From NCBI GenBank assembly GCA_007376725.1, contig VMGT01000013.1:1-36497 (forward strand): DNA of 36,497 nt, given 5' to 3'. The translations under genes and the position numbers were made by a program. Below are positions 36,495 through 36,497 of the stretch, in pieces; within the stretch, counting starts at the first letter, position 1; each line of letters starts with the position of its first letter. The notes below the pieces were generated by a model, which did not search any database, was not told the DNA's origin, and worked only from the letters and a program-made list of their open reading frames with translations. Source of the DNA: Parcubacteria group bacterium Greene1014_15. GTDB taxonomy: Bacteria; Patescibacteriota; Minisyncoccia; Phycocordibacterales; VMGT01.

Positions 36495-36497
36495 AGT

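Overview
The window looks like a chromosomal segment from a Patescibacteria/CPR-like (Parcubacteria-type) bacterium; that assignment is inferred from gene content and style only. Recognisable genes include two mreB paralogues (one truncated by the window edge), holB-like, a ClpP-family protease, frr, rseP, proS, mreB-mreC-mreD-mrdA, a secreted DRGH nuclease, greA, class I lysS, parB, rnc, and a partial dcw cluster (mraZ-rsmH-ftsL-ftsI-murF) followed by tRNA-Glu(CTC). The most remarkable locus is at about 23.2-29.6 kb. It contains one uninterrupted ~1371-aa ORF that joins a DEAH-box helicase, alphaCTD-like helix-hairpin modules, a sigma-70 core and a C-terminal DnaA domain IV-like DNA-binding module. 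It is followed by a protein with two more alphaCTD-like modules, RNase III, and a sigma-region-4-like HTH fused to an unknown domain. Other notable items are a GIY-YIG gene enclosed exactly by perfect 28-bp inverted repeats, with a likely ORF-less derivative elsewhere; a RAYT transposase flanked by 21-bp inverted repeats; a dispersed TGTGAGCAGnTAC motif beside REP-like hairpin clusters; an 8x Cys-repeat secreted protein with a frameshift next to a 24-bp tandem repeat; a 16-bp tandem duplication that truncates holB; and a zinc-ribbon protein with FtsK-gamma-like winged helices. All calls come from reading the sequence; no database searches were run.
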